A stretch of DNA of 64,000 nt from NCBI GenBank assembly GCA_964419145.1, contig CAYQOM010000002.1, positions 620,001 through 684,000 on the forward strand. Reading direction: 5' to 3'. A program made the translations under genes and the position numbers. Origin of the DNA: UBA2336 sp964419145. Its GTDB lineage: Bacteria; Bacteroidota; Bacteroidia; Cytophagales; Cyclobacteriaceae. Below the pieces are notes generated by a model. It saw only the letters and a list, made by a program, of their open reading frames with translations, was not told the origin of the DNA and did no database searches. This document shows positions 51,085-59,878 of the stretch, in pieces. Each line of letters starts with the position of its first letter. Positions within the stretch are counted from its first letter, which is position 1.

Positions 51085-51906
51085 TTGAACTTTATTGTGC
51101 GTTTACCCAACTACCCTCCACGCAAATGGTTTAATCTGTTTCTTCAGTTTACCTGGCAGGAGGCTGCTTCGTGTTTTTTTGCGGTCTACATTTTAGCTGC
51201 ACTGGTTATTACACGTTATTATCCATTGCCCATTTTACCACGCTATGATTATATGCTGTTGTTTGTGGTGTTTATGCAGGTAGCGATGGTATGGCTTTTC
51301 AAGATGGAGACCGTTGATGAATTAAAAGTTATTTGCTTGTTTCATATACTGGGTACCACCATGGAAATCTTTAAAGTGCAGATGGGCTCCTGGTCGTATC
51401 CGGGAGAGGCGTATAGTAAAATAATGGGTGTACCGCTTTATAGCGGATTTATGTATGCTAGTGTGGCAAGCTATATCACCCAGGCATGGCGAAGATTAAA
51501 TATACAGATTGAAAATTTTCCGGCAACATGGGTAAATGTGGTGGTCGGCAATTTGATTTACTTCAATTTTTTCACCCATCATTATACGTACGACATTCGG
51601 TACCTGCTGTTAACAGCCGTATTGTTCATTTATTGGAGAACCCGGGTTCACTTCAAGTTAGCGGGAGAGCCGTTTGTTATGCCCGTAGTGTTGGCCTTTT
51701 TACTAACCGGCTTCTTTATTTGGCTGGCAGAAAACATAGCCACTTTTCACGGTGCATGGCAATATCCCAATCAGGCACACAATTGGAAATTGGTGCATCC
51801 GGGTAAGGTAAATGCCTGGCTGCTGTTGTTTATTGTCAGTTTTTTAATTGTGGCCCAACTCAAGCGTATAAAGGCAAGTAAAACCGGGTATGATGATTTT
51901 ATTTAA
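51085..51906 (+). CDS. DUF817 family membrane protein
   Basis: 273 residues with about eight helices. DUF817 hallmarks: 'FHILGTTMEIFKVQMGSWSY' (the conserved T-x-E-x-F-K), GVPLYSGFMYASVASYI, NFFTHHYTYDIRYLL and 'WLAENIATFHGAWQYPNQAH' (conserved E-N and His). No function is known. No ATG exists near the start; TTG at 51085 or GTG at 51097 are the candidates. The previous gene ends 24 bp before. Several conserved acidic and His residues inside helices suggest a membrane enzyme or metal site. Confidence 0.85.
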   Translation: MNFIVRLPNYPPRKWFNLFLQFTWQEAASCFFAVYILAALVITRYYPLPILPRYDYMLLFVVFMQVAMVWLFKMETVDELKVICLFHILGTTMEIFKVQMGSWSYPGEAYSKIMGVPLYSGFMYASVASYITQAWRRLNIQIENFPATWVNVVVGNLIYFNFFTHHYTYDIRYLLLTAVLFIYWRTRVHFKLAGEPFVMPVVLAFLLTGFFIWLAENIATFHGAWQYPNQAHNWKLVHPGKVNAWLLLFIVSFLIVAQLKRIKASKTGYDDFI

Positions 51907-52014
51907 ATCGTCACTGCGAAAAGTCAACGTGCCTTAAGTAATGCAAGGATATCCATCAAGTCTTTCTTTTTATAAGTGATCAACTTCTTGATAAACCAGA
52001 ACTATCTTCCGACC

Positions 52015-52033
52015 TTGGTTTGAATTAAACCAA
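52015..52033. promoter_or_regulatory. operator-like palindrome before rhodanese gene
   Basis: TTGGTTT-GAATT-AAACCAA, a perfect 7-bp inverted repeat with a 5-bp centre, ending 8 bp before the ATG at 52042. A related but weaker arrangement (TTGGTT...AACCAA) is at 57927-57946. Confidence 0.45.
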
Positions 52034-52041
52034 ACCCTCCT

Positions 52042-52506
52042 ATGAAAAAAATGAATCTTAGCACCTGCTACCTGTTAGTGGTGTTGCTGCTTATGTCAAC
52101 GTTGCTCGCGGCACAAGTTACTCCGGCACCCAAAACCGCTAAAGAACTTGTTGCGGAAGCTAAGAGCCAAATTGAAAACCTAACACCACAACAGGTGCAG
52201 GATGAATTGGCAAAAGGCAACGTTGTTTTAATTGATGTGCGCGAAAGTGAAGAGCTTAAACAAAATGGCCGGATTGAAGGCGCTGTTCATGCTCCCCGTG
52301 GTATGCTCGAATTTTATGCTGACCCAACAATGCCTTATTATAAACCCGAGTTTGACAAGTCGAAGAGAATAATTTTGCATTGCGCTTCCGGAGGCCGGTC
52401 TGCTTTGGCTGCCGCCACACTAAAGGAAATGGGTTTCACCAATGTGGCTCACCTGGATGGCGGATTAAAAGCGTGGAAGGAATCAGGCAAGCCTGTTGTA
52501 GAATAG
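52042..52506 (+). CDS. secreted rhodanese-like sulfurtransferase
   Basis: 154 residues. A signal peptide (MKKMNLSTCYLLVVLLLMST to LLAAQ) is followed by one rhodanese domain (about 45-154): 'GNVVLIDVRESEELKQNGRI', GAVHAPRGMLEFY and the active-site loop HCASGGRSALAAATLKEMGF with the catalytic Cys, then 'NVAHLDGGLKAWKESGKPVV'. Moves sulfane sulfur or binds anions in the periplasm. Single-gene unit, preceded by a perfect palindrome. Confidence 0.92.
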   Translation: MKKMNLSTCYLLVVLLLMSTLLAAQVTPAPKTAKELVAEAKSQIENLTPQQVQDELAKGNVVLIDVRESEELKQNGRIEGAVHAPRGMLEFYADPTMPYYKPEFDKSKRIILHCASGGRSALAAATLKEMGFTNVAHLDGGLKAWKESGKPVVE

Positions 52507-52556
52507 TTCCTGCGGGTATTGAATAAATTAATTTTTGTTTTCAATATTTTAGTTTT

Positions 52557-53948
52557 ATGAGATTACTTACACCACTGCTTGCACTTATACTTTTTTTTGG
52601 ATGTACCAGGATTGAAAAAGATCAGCGTAGCACACTACTGGACGAATACCTGTCGGGACAAGAAAAACATTATAAATTCAACGGTAACGTGTTGGTTGCC
52701 GAGGGCGGTAAGATTATTTATCAGAAATCGTTTGGGTTAGCCGATTTTGATTCTAATCGTCAATTGAATGATTCTTCCGTCTTTGAGTTGGCATCCGTGA
52801 GCAAACAGTTTACGGCCATGGGTATTTTGCTTTTGGAGCAAAAGGGATTGTTGAGTTTGCAGGATTCCTTGCGAAAATTTTTTCCGGAGCTTCCGTATTC
52901 GGGTATCACCATTCACCACATGCTTACACATATCTCAGGTTTGCCTGATTATATGGATGTCATGGATGAAAAATGGGATCGCACCCGAATTGCCGGTAAT
53001 GCTGATATCGTTACTTTACTGGCTCAGGAAAAACCGAAGGCTCATTTCAAACCCGGCACAAAGTGGGAGTACAGCAATACTGCGTTTGCACTTTTGGCCA
53101 GTATCATCGAAAAGATTTCAGGACAATCGTTCAAAGCATATATGCAGGAAAATATTTTTGATCCGTTAAAGATGGCTGATACGCGTGTTTACAACACCAG
53201 ACGCTCAGGTGAACGGATTGAAAATTATGCCTTCGGCTATGTTTGGTCTGATAGCCTAAATAAACATGTACTGCCAGATTCTGTGCCCGATCTCGATTTT
53301 GTTCGCTACCTTGATGGCATCCAGGGAGACGGCATAATCAACTCAACCACATCCGATTTATTGAAATGGGATAGGGCATTGGCAAACCATGAAGGGTTAC
53401 CAGCAGCAGCTATCGACCAACTTCTTAGCCGCCATTCCCTGGTCGATACAACATCCAATGTATACTACGGCTATGGCGTTATGTTGGAAGATAGTGAATA
53501 TGGAAAACAGGTAGCCCATGGTGGTGGCTGGCCCGGGTACGCAACATATTTGACGCGGTATGCTGACCGTGATGTTACCATCATTGTGCTGTCCAATAAC
53601 AATTCAGCATCGCCAAGAATTTCAAATGCTATTGCTGCTCTTGTGCATGGTGATTCAGTGATTATGCCGTATGAACATGTTTCTGTCCAGTTAGACAGCG
53701 TTCAGCTATCTCGCTTTGAAGGCAAGTATAAATTCGATGGAGAACCGTTTGACTTAAAAATAGAAAACGATAGTCTTTTCTTGTTTAGTGATGGCAGGAG
53801 GCGACTTCACCTGGTTCCTGAATCTGAAACCAAAGTATTTGCAGATAATGAAAGTGATACTCAGTTTGAATTGCAAATTGGTAATGAGGATTCACGAAAA
53901 TTATTTTTGATTTTTTCTGGTGTGAGGAAAGAAGTCCAGGATAATTGA
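52557..53948 (+). CDS. class C beta-lactamase-family serine hydrolase (lipoprotein)
   Basis: 463 residues. Lipoprotein signal (MRLLTPLLALILFFGC). The penicillin-binding/AmpC-like fold motifs are present: S-x-x-K in 'ASVSKQFTAMGILLLEQKGL' (nucleophile Ser), Y-S-N in KWEYSNTAFALLASI, and H-G-G in 'QVAHGGGWPGYATYLTRYAD'. A C-terminal lipocalin-like domain of about 90 residues ('LSRFEGKYKFDGEPFDLKIE') follows, as in many esterase or peptidase relatives. Antibiotic resistance is unlikely; esterase or D-peptidase activity at the cell surface fits better. Confidence 0.88.
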   Translation: MRLLTPLLALILFFGCTRIEKDQRSTLLDEYLSGQEKHYKFNGNVLVAEGGKIIYQKSFGLADFDSNRQLNDSSVFELASVSKQFTAMGILLLEQKGLLSLQDSLRKFFPELPYSGITIHHMLTHISGLPDYMDVMDEKWDRTRIAGNADIVTLLAQEKPKAHFKPGTKWEYSNTAFALLASIIEKISGQSFKAYMQENIFDPLKMADTRVYNTRRSGERIENYAFGYVWSDSLNKHVLPDSVPDLDFVRYLDGIQGDGIINSTTSDLLKWDRALANHEGLPAAAIDQLLSRHSLVDTTSNVYYGYGVMLEDSEYGKQVAHGGGWPGYATYLTRYADRDVTIIVLSNNNSASPRISNAIAALVHGDSVIMPYEHVSVQLDSVQLSRFEGKYKFDGEPFDLKIENDSLFLFSDGRRRLHLVPESETKVFADNESDTQFELQIGNEDSRKLFLIFSGVRKEVQDN

Positions 53949-53979
53949 AATAGGCACTCAAGCTTCAACTAATTTCATA

Positions 53980-54333
53980 ATGCTACAATCCATTCATCCT
54001 AAACTGCCCATGCGCAATAAAGCTGAAACCAAAGCTTTTTATGTAGATAAATTGGGATTTGAAGCACCAAGCGATTTTTATCCGGATTACCTGATGGTAC
54101 AAAAGGATAAAATCGAAATTCATTTCTTCTTGTACGAAGAACTTGACCCTAAAACCAATTATGGTATGTGCTACATCCGCTTAACGGATATTGATGCGCT
54201 TTATGCGTACGCAATTAAAAATCAACTCAGTATTCCTGAACTCGGACATCTTGAAGATAAACCTTGGCGGCAAAAGGAATTCGCGTTACTTGATCCAAGC
54301 AATAACCTGTTGACCTTTGGTCAGGCTTTGTAG
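53980..54333 (+). CDS. VOC family protein (bleomycin-resistance-like)
   Basis: 117 residues. One glyoxalase/bleomycin-binding (VOC) domain: 'IHPKLPMRNKAETKAFYVDK', LGFEAPSDFYPDYLMVQKDK, 'EIHFFLYEELDPKTNYGMCY' and the last strand 'KEFALLDPSNNLLTFGQAL'. The M-R-[DN]-x-x-x-T-x-x-F-Y start is typical of bleomycin-resistance-type proteins, which sequester a ligand as a dimer. The metal ligands of true glyoxalases are partly missing. Co-directional with the serine hydrolase gene (31 bp upstream). Confidence 0.85.
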   Translation: MLQSIHPKLPMRNKAETKAFYVDKLGFEAPSDFYPDYLMVQKDKIEIHFFLYEELDPKTNYGMCYIRLTDIDALYAYAIKNQLSIPELGHLEDKPWRQKEFALLDPSNNLLTFGQAL

Positions 54334-54356
54334 CAGTAACGTTTAATGGTAAGCGT

Positions 54357-54971
54357 ATGAAAAAAATCTTCTGGGTACTCTTCATCCTGCTCTCCATCTC
54401 AATCGGGCTTTACCCGATTAGTTATTTGATACTGACAACCGATCATGGTGTATTGATTAATCGTGAATTGTATAACATACCCGTTTGGCGGTGGATGTTT
54501 TTTCAACATGTTACCCTGGGTGGCATCGCCATGCTCAGTGGATTCACACAATTCAGTAAAAAGTTAAGAGTTCGCAACCTGAAGTTGCATCGCTTGTTTG
54601 GAAAAATTTACCTCATAGCGGTTCTGCTAAGCGGTGTTGCAGGATTTTATGTAGCGCTTAACACATACGGAGGCGTGCCTGCACAACTCGGTTTTGTTGG
54701 ATTAGCCATGGGTTGGCTGGTAACTACATCCATGGCCTATTGGCGAATCCGAAACAAAGAAATTGATGCACACGAACGATGGATGATCCGAAGTTATGCA
54801 CTTACCTGGGCTGCGGTAACCCTACGCATTTACTTGCCTACGTTTGAGCATGCACTAAGTATGAATTTTAATGAATCATATCAAATTATAGCCTGGTTAT
54901 GTTGGGTGCCCAACCTGATTGTAGCTGAATGGATCATTCTCCAAAAAAGAAGATCACGGGCAATCGCATGA
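54357..54971 (+). CDS. DUF2306 membrane protein
   Basis: 204 residues with six helices. Conserved DUF2306 features: 'FFQHVTLGGIAMLSGFTQFS', 'LKLHRLFGKIYLIAVLLSGV' (His in K-x-H-R-x-x-G-x-x-Y), 'DAHERWMIRSYALTWAAVTL' (HxxWM-x-R) and R-x-Y in helix 5. The arrangement of His residues in helices suggests heme or metal binding, resembling di-heme cytochrome b561-like folds; activity unknown. 23 bp after the VOC gene. Confidence 0.88.
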   Translation: MKKIFWVLFILLSISIGLYPISYLILTTDHGVLINRELYNIPVWRWMFFQHVTLGGIAMLSGFTQFSKKLRVRNLKLHRLFGKIYLIAVLLSGVAGFYVALNTYGGVPAQLGFVGLAMGWLVTTSMAYWRIRNKEIDAHERWMIRSYALTWAAVTLRIYLPTFEHALSMNFNESYQIIAWLCWVPNLIVAEWIILQKRRSRAIA

Positions 54972-54972
54972 T

Positions 54973-55155
54973 CTAATTAGTTGCTTTAGAAATCTGGTGT
55001 TGTAACTCTTCTACCAGCGTTTGTTTATTCGTGATTTCCTTCCGTTCAGCGGTTAACGGTTTGCCTTTCAATTTCTCCTGCTGAATAGACAGTTTATACA
55101 TCATGTCCTCCAGGGCTTCAAGTAGAATGGGTTTGTATTTCGGATCGATTGTCAT
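54973..55155 (-). CDS. small coiled-coil protein of unknown function
   Basis: 60 residues, no Cys, strongly helical and charged ('YKPILLEALEDMMYKLSIQQ', EITNKQTLVEELQHQISKA). Converges with the DUF2306 gene without space. It occupies the only open frame in this stretch and has a well-balanced codon pattern, so I keep it as real. A dimeric coiled coil is likely. The 245-bp region upstream to 55400 has no other gene. Confidence 0.5.
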   Translation of the reverse strand: MTIDPKYKPILLEALEDMMYKLSIQQEKLKGKPLTAERKEITNKQTLVEELQHQISKATN

Positions 55156-55400
55156 GTTTTTTTTATAAGTAAGATATAGTTAACGTTATTAACTCTCCAT
55201 GATTTCTGTCAGATTTTTTTTACGTTTCTCATTGATCAATTCATTGACAGCATTCATTAGCTCAAATACCGGTTTGGTCAAGTTGTTTAAAATGGGCTGT
55301 TGATAAGGTTTGTTATTTGCATTAGAATTGAACTCAAAAGTTCAAAATGCATAAATATCTTAGCTAATAACTATTCATTTCCCTAAAAGTATTCGTTTGT

Positions 55401-57194
55401 ATGAATAAAGAAACCCTTAGCCTTACAATAACCATCATCACTTTACTTGGATGCTGTGACTTAATGTCTCAAAATTTAATTGCAGCTAATCAGCCTTTCT
55501 GCAATTCAGACAAAGTTATTTTTACCACGAAGACTTATGGAATACTTGAAAAGTATGAGTCCAAGGCTTTTTCAGGCGCAATAGATTTAAAAGCTCATTT
55601 CATTGCACTCTATCCTCAATTGCTGCAAGTAACTGATAGTCAGTCTTATCATCAGTATCTGACCGCATTGCTCAAACCGTTTAATCGATCTATATCTCCT
55701 CATGGATCTAAACCAGTGAAGGTATCGGAAAGGGTTCAGCACTCCATTACCCCAAATTTTAAGTGGATTGAGGATCTGCGGATTCCGCAACCCATTCGTT
55801 ATCAATTGTATGATATTTTGACCTCTTATAAACCGGCTAGACGCAAAGAGGTGAGGGTAAAAGGGAAGTATAAAATTAGTCATCACCCTGCATACACATA
55901 CGGAGCAGACTCTTCGGCTATGTTTGCGCTGGGGATGATCAAATTTTGGAACGATGTTTTTTACTATTTTCCCTACAACAATTTGATGGATGAATCCTGG
56001 TCAGCGGTATTGGAAAAGGAAGCAAACCGGATTATAGCTGCACAAACAATTGAGGATTATTACGATAATCTTAGGATACTTGCCGCTTACATGGACGATT
56101 CACATGTGCATGTTACATTTAATAAATATCAAGTATGGGCTTACGGTTTTAACACTTGGATGACTTACCCAATTGTACCGAGAATTCTGAACGATACGAT
56201 TTATGTTAAGGGTGTAGGAAACCGAGAATACCTCAAAGATATTTACCCAGGTGATGTCATCACCCACATCAATGGAGTTGAGGCCAAAACTTTTCTCAAG
56301 CAAAAATCACTTCCAATTAGCGCTTCCAATAAATACGACAGTATGCAAAAATTGGAATGGAGAATATTACCTAGCTATAACCACCCCGAATTGGGGGATT
56401 CAATAGTAACTATAACCATAAGTGGTAAGGCCTACGACTTGAGGGCTGAAGCTGTCGGTGGTTCGGATTTTAATGAGTTTATACCTCTGCCAAAACGAAT
56501 GAAGCTTCCACCTGTTACTGAAATCAGTGCCAATACCGGATATATTCATTTGACCGAGAATTCAGGGCGCGAGGTCCATAGAGCATTTAGGGAACTATCT
56601 GATAAGAAAAATCTCATCGTGGACTTGCGAGGATATCCAAAAAACAGCTTGATTAAATTTATGGCCAGAAACCTCTCTAACAAAGCCGTTCCGGTAGCCT
56701 CGTTTTATTATCCTGATCACGATTATCCAGGGTATTTTAAGGACTATAAGAAAAGTATAACTTACTATATCAGCAATAATTTTGATTTTCTGTTATCGGC
56801 TTTTTTACACTCAAAAGGAAAAATATTCCCCACATTCCGAAAGCCATACCAGGGGAAGTTAATTGTCCTTATTGATGAGCAGGCAATCTCATATGTGGAA
56901 ACAATCGGCATGATAATCAAAGCCTATAGACCAGATGCAGTATTTGTTGGGAGGCCTTCCAATGGAGCAAATGGAGATGTGGTTGAAATCAAACTTCCAT
57001 ATAACATTTCGGTTAGTATGTCAGGACTTCACTGGCACTTTGCTGATGGTACTCAGCTTCAACGAGTAGGGCTTCAACCCGACTATCCGGTAGAGAGGAG
57101 TTATGCTGAAATTATTAGAAATGAAGATAAAATTCTCGATACAGCCCTGAAAATGCTAAATGAGAATATCGCTTCATCTGAAATAAAACGCTGA
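55401..57194 (+). CDS. S41-type peptidase-like protein with altered active site
   Basis: 597 residues, N-terminal signal (about 1-23, ending LMSQ). A helical N-terminal region precedes a PDZ-like segment ('KDIYPGDVITHINGVEAKTF') and an S41 core: 'TGYIHLTENSGREVHRAFRE', KKNLIVDLRGYPKN and Ser497 in 'IDEQAISYVETIGMIIK'. The position that holds the catalytic Lys in Prc-type enzymes is Ala523 in GRPSNGANGDV, as in the S41B/Tricorn-like group, which relies on other residues. The protein is more AT-rich than its neighbours. Probably a secreted peptidase or binding derivative. Two hairpins follow the gene. Confidence 0.8.
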   Translation: MNKETLSLTITIITLLGCCDLMSQNLIAANQPFCNSDKVIFTTKTYGILEKYESKAFSGAIDLKAHFIALYPQLLQVTDSQSYHQYLTALLKPFNRSISPHGSKPVKVSERVQHSITPNFKWIEDLRIPQPIRYQLYDILTSYKPARRKEVRVKGKYKISHHPAYTYGADSSAMFALGMIKFWNDVFYYFPYNNLMDESWSAVLEKEANRIIAAQTIEDYYDNLRILAAYMDDSHVHVTFNKYQVWAYGFNTWMTYPIVPRILNDTIYVKGVGNREYLKDIYPGDVITHINGVEAKTFLKQKSLPISASNKYDSMQKLEWRILPSYNHPELGDSIVTITISGKAYDLRAEAVGGSDFNEFIPLPKRMKLPPVTEISANTGYIHLTENSGREVHRAFRELSDKKNLIVDLRGYPKNSLIKFMARNLSNKAVPVASFYYPDHDYPGYFKDYKKSITYYISNNFDFLLSAFLHSKGKIFPTFRKPYQGKLIVLIDEQAISYVETIGMIIKAYRPDAVFVGRPSNGANGDVVEIKLPYNISVSMSGLHWHFADGTQLQRVGLQPDYPVERSYAEIIRNEDKILDTALKMLNENIASSEIKR

Positions 57195-57295
57195 CAAATC
57201 CTTTAAATCTGAAACTTAGAGAAGCCCGTTTTGCCGGTGTTATTTTGAGTTCTGATTAACGATTGCTTTGTAAATTCATCATATTATTGATTCTT

Positions 57296-57323
57296 CTAAG
57301 CCCAGTCATTGAAGTGGGCTTAG
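57296..57323 (+). terminator. terminator-like hairpin
   Basis: Perfect 9-bp stem CTAAGCCCA with TGGGCTTAG and a 10-nt loop, followed by AGTTTTG. It lies about 100 bp after the S41-like gene and is probably its terminator, though the T-run is short. Confidence 0.55.
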
Positions 57324-57361
57324 AGTTTTGAGCCTAGATTCTGCTCCGGTACTGATCAAGT

Positions 57362-57396
57362 CGGGGAGGGCATCCGTTAGCCCGAACCCCCGTTTT
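57362..57396 (+). terminator. GC-rich hairpin with T-run
   Basis: Outer stem CGGGG with CCCCG and inner GGGC with GCCC, followed by TTTT. It is the second hairpin in 100 bp and may be a terminator or a structured leader for the short lipoprotein gene at 57464. Confidence 0.4.
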
Positions 57397-57463
57397 ATCA
57401 AGTCATTCCTATAATATTGGCTCCTGCGTGATTATTTGGCCATATAATCAAACACAACCCAGT

Positions 57464-57700
57464 ATGAAATACAGGAATATGCTTTCCGGATTGATGGCCA
57501 CAGTACTCATTTTTTCTTCGTGTGAAGAGGCAGAGATTGGCTTGTCGGATGAGGTAGCCATTAAACGTGTCATGGATAGGATTGAGGATAATCAAGGGCT
57601 CGCTCTTGGATTATTTGATGTGTTGGGTGAGCATATTCACACCGATTCGCTAAAGCGACTGCTGGCTGGTGCCAAAACAGATGCAGAGTTTTTATGGTGA
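57464..57700 (+). CDS. short lipoprotein, probably truncated
   Basis: 78 residues from the ATG at 57464 (MKYRNMLSGLMATVLIFSSC). The lipobox FSSC gives a lipidated Cys near residue 20; the rest is helical and acidic ('DEVAIKRVMDRIEDNQGLAL') and stops abruptly at ...DAEFLW, just where the LytTR fragment begins in another frame. This looks like the 5' part of a gene joined to an unrelated 3' fragment by deletion. The leader 'ATAATCAAACAcAACCC' resembles that of the lipoprotein gene at 58037. Confidence 0.5.
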   Translation: MKYRNMLSGLMATVLIFSSCEEAEIGLSDEVAIKRVMDRIEDNQGLALGLFDVLGEHIHTDSLKRLLAGAKTDAEFLW

Positions 57701-57897
57701 GCAAACATTTGAAAGAATATGAAACGTTGCTTGCCGATGAGCAATTTATGCGTGTACATAATAGTTACCTGGTTAACCTTAGGGAAGTGAAGCAATATGT
57801 GAAGTCAGAAGGTGGCTATCTGTTAATGAACGACAATACGCAAGTGAGCATTTCTCCTAAAAAACGCGATGAGTTCTTGTTGCGGGTTAGCATGTGA
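57694..57897 (+). pseudogene. LytTR DNA-binding domain fragment
   Basis: 67 residues that match only the C-terminal two thirds of a LytTR domain: VSKHLKEYETLL, 'FMRVHNSYLVNLREVKQYVK', EGGYLLMNDNTQVSISPKKR. The N-terminal receiver domain and the start of LytTR are missing, and no upstream sequence in this frame encodes them. LytTR regulators need about 100 residues for DNA binding, so this is most likely a gene remnant. It overlaps the end of the truncated lipoprotein gene by 7 bp. Confidence 0.65.
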
Positions 57898-58036
57898 GGC
57901 CTTCATTTTCATTTTTTACTATGGGGTTGGTTAACCAGTAAACCAATTCCGTCAACCCGACAGGCGCAACCGTCAATTCTACAAGTAGGAGTTCCATAGG
58001 CCACTTATGTTTGAGTCATAAATCAAACAAAACCCT

Positions 58037-59188
58037 ATGAAAAATTCACAGTTGGTCTTATCGATGTTTGCCGGTGCATTGCTGGCAGCCTGCTCAAATG
58101 GCAGTGAAAGTGAAATGCAACCAAAACCTTTTGTAAATCTTGAAGTGGCTGAGGTTTACAAGGGTACACAAAGTCCGGGTGACGTGTGGACCTGGGCCTT
58201 GGATAAGGAACAAGGTCACATGATTGCTACGTGGGATTACGGAACCTTTGATGACACAAGTGACGACATCAGCATTGAGGGAACCTTTGAAACGTTGCCT
58301 TCCGGATTTTTGAAAGTAACGATTACAAAATCAGAGCCTGTTAGCGATGAAATTCCTACCGATGGAACTGCTTGGTTCTATGCTATGGAAATCCCTGGCA
58401 TGGCCATGGTGATAAAGCCGGAGGGAAGTATTAAAGGTGATATTATTGCTATGGTACCGCAAGGCGATTGCGCATCTATTCCTGGAACGTATAACTATAT
58501 CATTTCTGCTCCCGGTGAACGTTCTACCTATAACCCAGTTACACAGGAAGCATTCGGGTACCTTGAAGTGGCGCAACAAGGTTCTGAATTTGCATTATCA
58601 GGCTATAAATTTAGCCTGGATTGTGTTGACGGAGGAAATTGCACGGACACCGGAATCATCAACGGCATTCCGATGGCTGCATGTGCCGGTAGTGGTGATG
58701 TGGTAATTACCGATGGCGGTGAAACGGTTGCCCAAGGTCAGTTTACGAATGCCGGTGCTATGATGATGGACTTTGGTTACGGTAACGGAGGTGTATTTGC
58801 TCTGAAAGCAGGTGCAAACGCAACCAAACAGGCCTTGAACAACAACACCTACTTTGGTATTGCTTACATGCCAAAAAACAACAACGATAAAACAGTTCCG
58901 GTAAAACTTTCATTCTTTGAAAATGAACTTGAAAACATGATTGGAACCGGACATCCCTTTACGGATATAGAAAATGATCTGTTGGATGAAGAAGAGGGCG
59001 CTGTGGTTATTGTAGATGATGTAGTGAATGGAAGGGTATTTGGTACCATGAATTTTGATGAGGACAATGATACCTCTCAAATGGCCGCTGCATTATTGAT
59101 TAATGGTAATGATCACATCCTGATCTTAACCAGTTACGATGAAGAAAATAAGGATCCATTTATCCTGATACTAGCAAAGCAGAACTAA
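58037..59188 (+). CDS. large surface lipoprotein of unknown function
   Basis: 383 residues with lipobox LLAAC (MKNSQLVLSMFAGALLAAC). The mature protein is rich in Gly, Asp, Asn and Thr, with beta-strand repeats ('GHMIATWDYGTFDDTSDDIS', 'GNGGVFALKAGANATKQALN') and several Cys (CASIPGTYN, CVDGGNCTDTG, ACAGSG) that may form disulfides, plus an acidic stretch ('TDIENDLLDEEEGAVVIVDD') that could bind calcium. I do not recognise the family. Own promoter (-7 TATGTTTG at 58006-58013) and a strong terminator, so a single-gene unit. Confidence 0.75.
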   Translation: MKNSQLVLSMFAGALLAACSNGSESEMQPKPFVNLEVAEVYKGTQSPGDVWTWALDKEQGHMIATWDYGTFDDTSDDISIEGTFETLPSGFLKVTITKSEPVSDEIPTDGTAWFYAMEIPGMAMVIKPEGSIKGDIIAMVPQGDCASIPGTYNYIISAPGERSTYNPVTQEAFGYLEVAQQGSEFALSGYKFSLDCVDGGNCTDTGIINGIPMAACAGSGDVVITDGGETVAQGQFTNAGAMMMDFGYGNGGVFALKAGANATKQALNNNTYFGIAYMPKNNNDKTVPVKLSFFENELENMIGTGHPFTDIENDLLDEEEGAVVIVDDVVNGRVFGTMNFDEDNDTSQMAAALLINGNDHILILTSYDEENKDPFILILAKQN

Positions 59189-59211
59189 TTTTTAATACGA
59201 CACATATTCAG

Positions 59212-59246
59212 AAGCTGAGTTTGTAGAACAAACTCAGCTTTTTTTT
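59212..59246 (+). terminator. rho-independent terminator
   Basis: Perfect 13-bp stem (AAGCTGAGTTTGT with ACAAACTCAGCTT), AGA loop and an eight-T run. Ends the surface lipoprotein transcript. Confidence 0.95.
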
Positions 59247-59431
59247 CTTTGAAACCAAAGTAAGTTCATTTCTGAACATTCCGGTATACGATTCTGCACA
59301 CAAGAGAAATCTTAAGTCTACCTTAAGGCCCTAACAGGCCAATATTTACTTCGGCACAATTATTATTCATGAAGGTGTTTTTGGAATGGCACAGGCCAGC
59401 AACATGTGAGAACCTTATTATTCTAAAATTT

Positions 59432-59878
59432 ATGAAAGTCAGATTACCTATTTTCCTTTTTTTCCTGATTTCATTGTTAGGGAAAGCACAGCATTCAAAT
59501 GAACTATTCAAAAAAATTGAAACACTGGACAGCAAACTTTTTACCGCCTTCAATACCTGCGACCTGAAAACGTTCAGTTCAATGCTTACTGAGGACCTTG
59601 AATTTTACCATGACAAAGGTGGTCTTACCGACTATGCTCACTCGATTAACGTTACAACGGAAAATTGTGAGCGAAAGCTCGGGCTCAAACGCACATTAAT
59701 ACCCGGTAGCATGGAAGTTTATCCCATTGGGAATTACGGAGCGGTTCAAATTGCATCCCATCGCTTTTGCCACATGGAAAATGGGAAAGAGGACTGTGGC
59801 ACTTTTAAGTTTGTTCACATATGGAAGAATGACAACGGAAATTGGAAGATTTCAAGGGTGGTTAGCTACGATCATTGA
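59432..59878 (+). CDS. secreted NTF2/SnoaL-like protein (DUF4440-type)
   Basis: 148 residues from the ATG at 59432 (MKVRLPIFLFFLISLLGKAQ signal); the 21 codons upstream are not signal-like. The mature part is a cystatin-like cone: 'FTAFNTCDLKTFSSMLTEDL', EFYHDKGGLTDYAHSI and 'GTFKFVHIWKNDNGNWKISR', the pattern of the DUF4440/SnoaL family, which binds small ligands or acts as an isomerase. Short, probably a periplasmic ligand-binding protein. The gene is isolated between two terminator-bounded units. Confidence 0.82.
   Translation: MKVRLPIFLFFLISLLGKAQHSNELFKKIETLDSKLFTAFNTCDLKTFSSMLTEDLEFYHDKGGLTDYAHSINVTTENCERKLGLKRTLIPGSMEVYPIGNYGAVQIASHRFCHMENGKEDCGTFKFVHIWKNDNGNWKISRVVSYDH

Noticed and set aside
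57360..57400. GC-rich hairpin considered as a tRNA fragment
   Set aside because: No acceptor stem pairing with the right spacing, no T-loop GTTCRA and no anticodon arm; it is a simple nested hairpin with a T-run.
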